Source of the DNA: Sorangium cellulosum
Lineage (GTDB): Bacteria > Myxococcota_A > Polyangia > Polyangiales > Polyangiaceae
NCBI GenBank assembly: GCA_020720045.1
Contig: DYPH01000044.1
Location: 1 to 40,639, forward strand
Length of the DNA: 40,639 nt
Direction: 5' to 3'
Shown here piece after piece: positions 40,175 through 40,639 of this stretch. Under the pieces are notes generated by a model that ran no database searches, was not told where the DNA came from, and worked only from the letters and a program-made list of their open reading frames with translations. Position 1 is the stretch's first letter, and every line of letters begins with the position of its first letter. Made by a program: the position numbers and the translations under genes.

Positions 40175-40639
40175 ATGGAAGGCATGCAGAACAACACGAT
40201 TCAGGCTGGCGGTTACGGTCCCCCGGGTGGCGGTGGCTACGGCGGCCCGCCCCCCGGCGGTCCCGGTGGCTTTGGTCCGCCGCCGGGAGGCGCTCCGCCG
40301 GGCGGCTTCGGTCCCCCGCCGGGTGGCGCTCCGCCGGGTGGCTTTGGTCCCCCGCCGGGCGGCTTCGGTCCCCCGCCGGGCGCCCCCGGTGGCTTCGGCC
40401 CGCCGGGCGGCATGCCCCCCGCGGGCGGCTACGGCGCCCCCCCTCCCGGCTTCGGTGCACCGGGCGGCTTCCCCCCGCCGGGCGGTCCGATGATGCCGGG
40501 CGCCGGTGGCGACGTGAACACGACGCTCCCAATCGTTTTGAATGTGGTCGGCATCGTCTTTGGTGGTGGAGGTGCATGCTGCACCCTAGGTGCGACGTCC
40601 CCGGGGTTTATCGCCGCAGTCGTGGGTATCATTTTCGCG
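40175..40639 (+). CDS. Gly/Pro-rich membrane protein, 3'-truncated
   Basis: 155 residues are visible before the window ends. The ATG at 40175 has an excellent ribosome site (AAGGAG, 40164-40169). Residues ~10-115 are a Gly/Pro/Phe/Tyr-rich low-complexity tail, followed by a hydrophobic segment that starts at Leu-Pro-Ile-Val-Leu-Asn and contains Cys-Cys, then a Gly/Ala helix still running at the edge. Similar proteins (DUF4190/DUF4870-like, or small membrane proteins with Pro/Gly arms) are common in Myxococcota. What the rest contains is not known. Confidence 0.8.
   Translation, partial: MEGMQNNTIQAGGYGPPGGGGYGGPPPGGPGGFGPPPGGAPPGGFGPPPGGAPPGGFGPPPGGFGPPPGAPGGFGPPGGMPPAGGYGAPPPGFGAPGGFPPPGGPMMPGAGGDVNTTLPIVLNVVGIVFGGGGACCTLGATSPGFIAAVVGIIFA
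40240..40410 (+). repeat. Gly/Pro-coding tandem repeat
   Basis: Imperfect tandem units coding Pro-Pro-Gly-Gly-Phe-Gly-Pro-Pro-Pro-Gly and Pro-Pro-Gly-Gly-Ala-Pro occur about five times between roughly 40240 and 40410 (for example ggtggctttggtcc and ggcggcttcggtcc blocks). They lie in frame inside the truncated gene and form its disordered arm. Confidence 0.7.

Noticed and set aside
40240-40410. Possible CRISPR-like or regulatory repeat array near the right edge.
   Set aside because: The units are imperfect, have no spacers and are in frame within a Gly/Pro-rich protein.

Overview
The window reads as chromosomal, GC-rich DNA from a delta-proteobacterial lineage, most likely Myxococcota (Polyangia-like). 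This is inferred from several traits together: two Hanks-type Ser/Thr kinases with accessory domains plus a PP2C phosphatase, about nine predicted lipoproteins of unknown function, an AgmX/TonB-type small lipoprotein, an oxygen-dependent HemG, a multihaem cytochrome, HD-GYP signalling and Gly/Pro-rich or Lys/Ala-rich low-complexity proteins. I see no phage, transposase, CRISPR array, rRNA or tRNA. Coding is dense: no gap above 300 bases, many 1-4 base start/stop overlaps, and frequent use of GTG or TTG starts.

Layout. 1-6.7 kb: tail of a Lys/Ala/Pro-repeat protein, a PP2C phosphatase, a DedA membrane protein, and a run of exported or lipoprotein genes of unknown role. 6.7-8.5 kb: a stand-alone adenosylcobalamin mutase large subunit whose two specificity residues match isobutyryl-CoA mutase rather than methylmalonyl-CoA mutase. 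8.5-11.6 kb (minus): hemG followed by two small two-helix membrane proteins and an HD hydrolase, all tightly coupled. 11.7-13.5 kb: a TPR lipoprotein converging on a NADAR-family N-glycosidase. 13.6-19.3 kb (minus): DUF362 protein, a large NapH/NapG-like Fe-S membrane protein, a small lipoprotein (apparently frameshifted), hemE and hemH. 19.4-24.2 kb: a DUF2156 (MprF-catalytic-like) protein, a coupled lipoprotein, two Cys-rich lipoproteins sharing a cysteine module, and another lipoprotein. 24.3-28.2 kb: MATE exporter and coupled alpha/beta hydrolase, then a tetrahaem cytochrome joined to a 5'-nucleotidase-like domain. 28.4-34.6 kb: Ser/Thr kinase with GYF-like and DUF4388-like modules, an MCE/MlaD protein with a beta-rich C-terminus, an M23 endopeptidase-like protein and a TPR protein. 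34.6-40.6 kb: lipB coupled to a REC-GAF-HD-GYP regulator, a CPBP protease, a zinc-ribbon Ser/Thr kinase, a DUF2752 protein and the start of a Gly/Pro-rich membrane protein.

How the genes fit together. Haem synthesis (hemE, hemH, hemG) lies next to redox membrane genes (NapGH-like, DUF362), and a multihaem cytochrome that would consume haem lies further along. Envelope functions recur: MCE lipid transport, M23 hydrolase, DedA, DUF2156 and many lipoproteins. The main leads are the DUF362-NapHG-lipoprotein-hemE-hemH run, the hemG/two-membrane-protein/HD module, the shared Cys module in the adjacent lipoproteins, and the MCE protein with a barrel-like tail. None can be called a new system from sequence alone.
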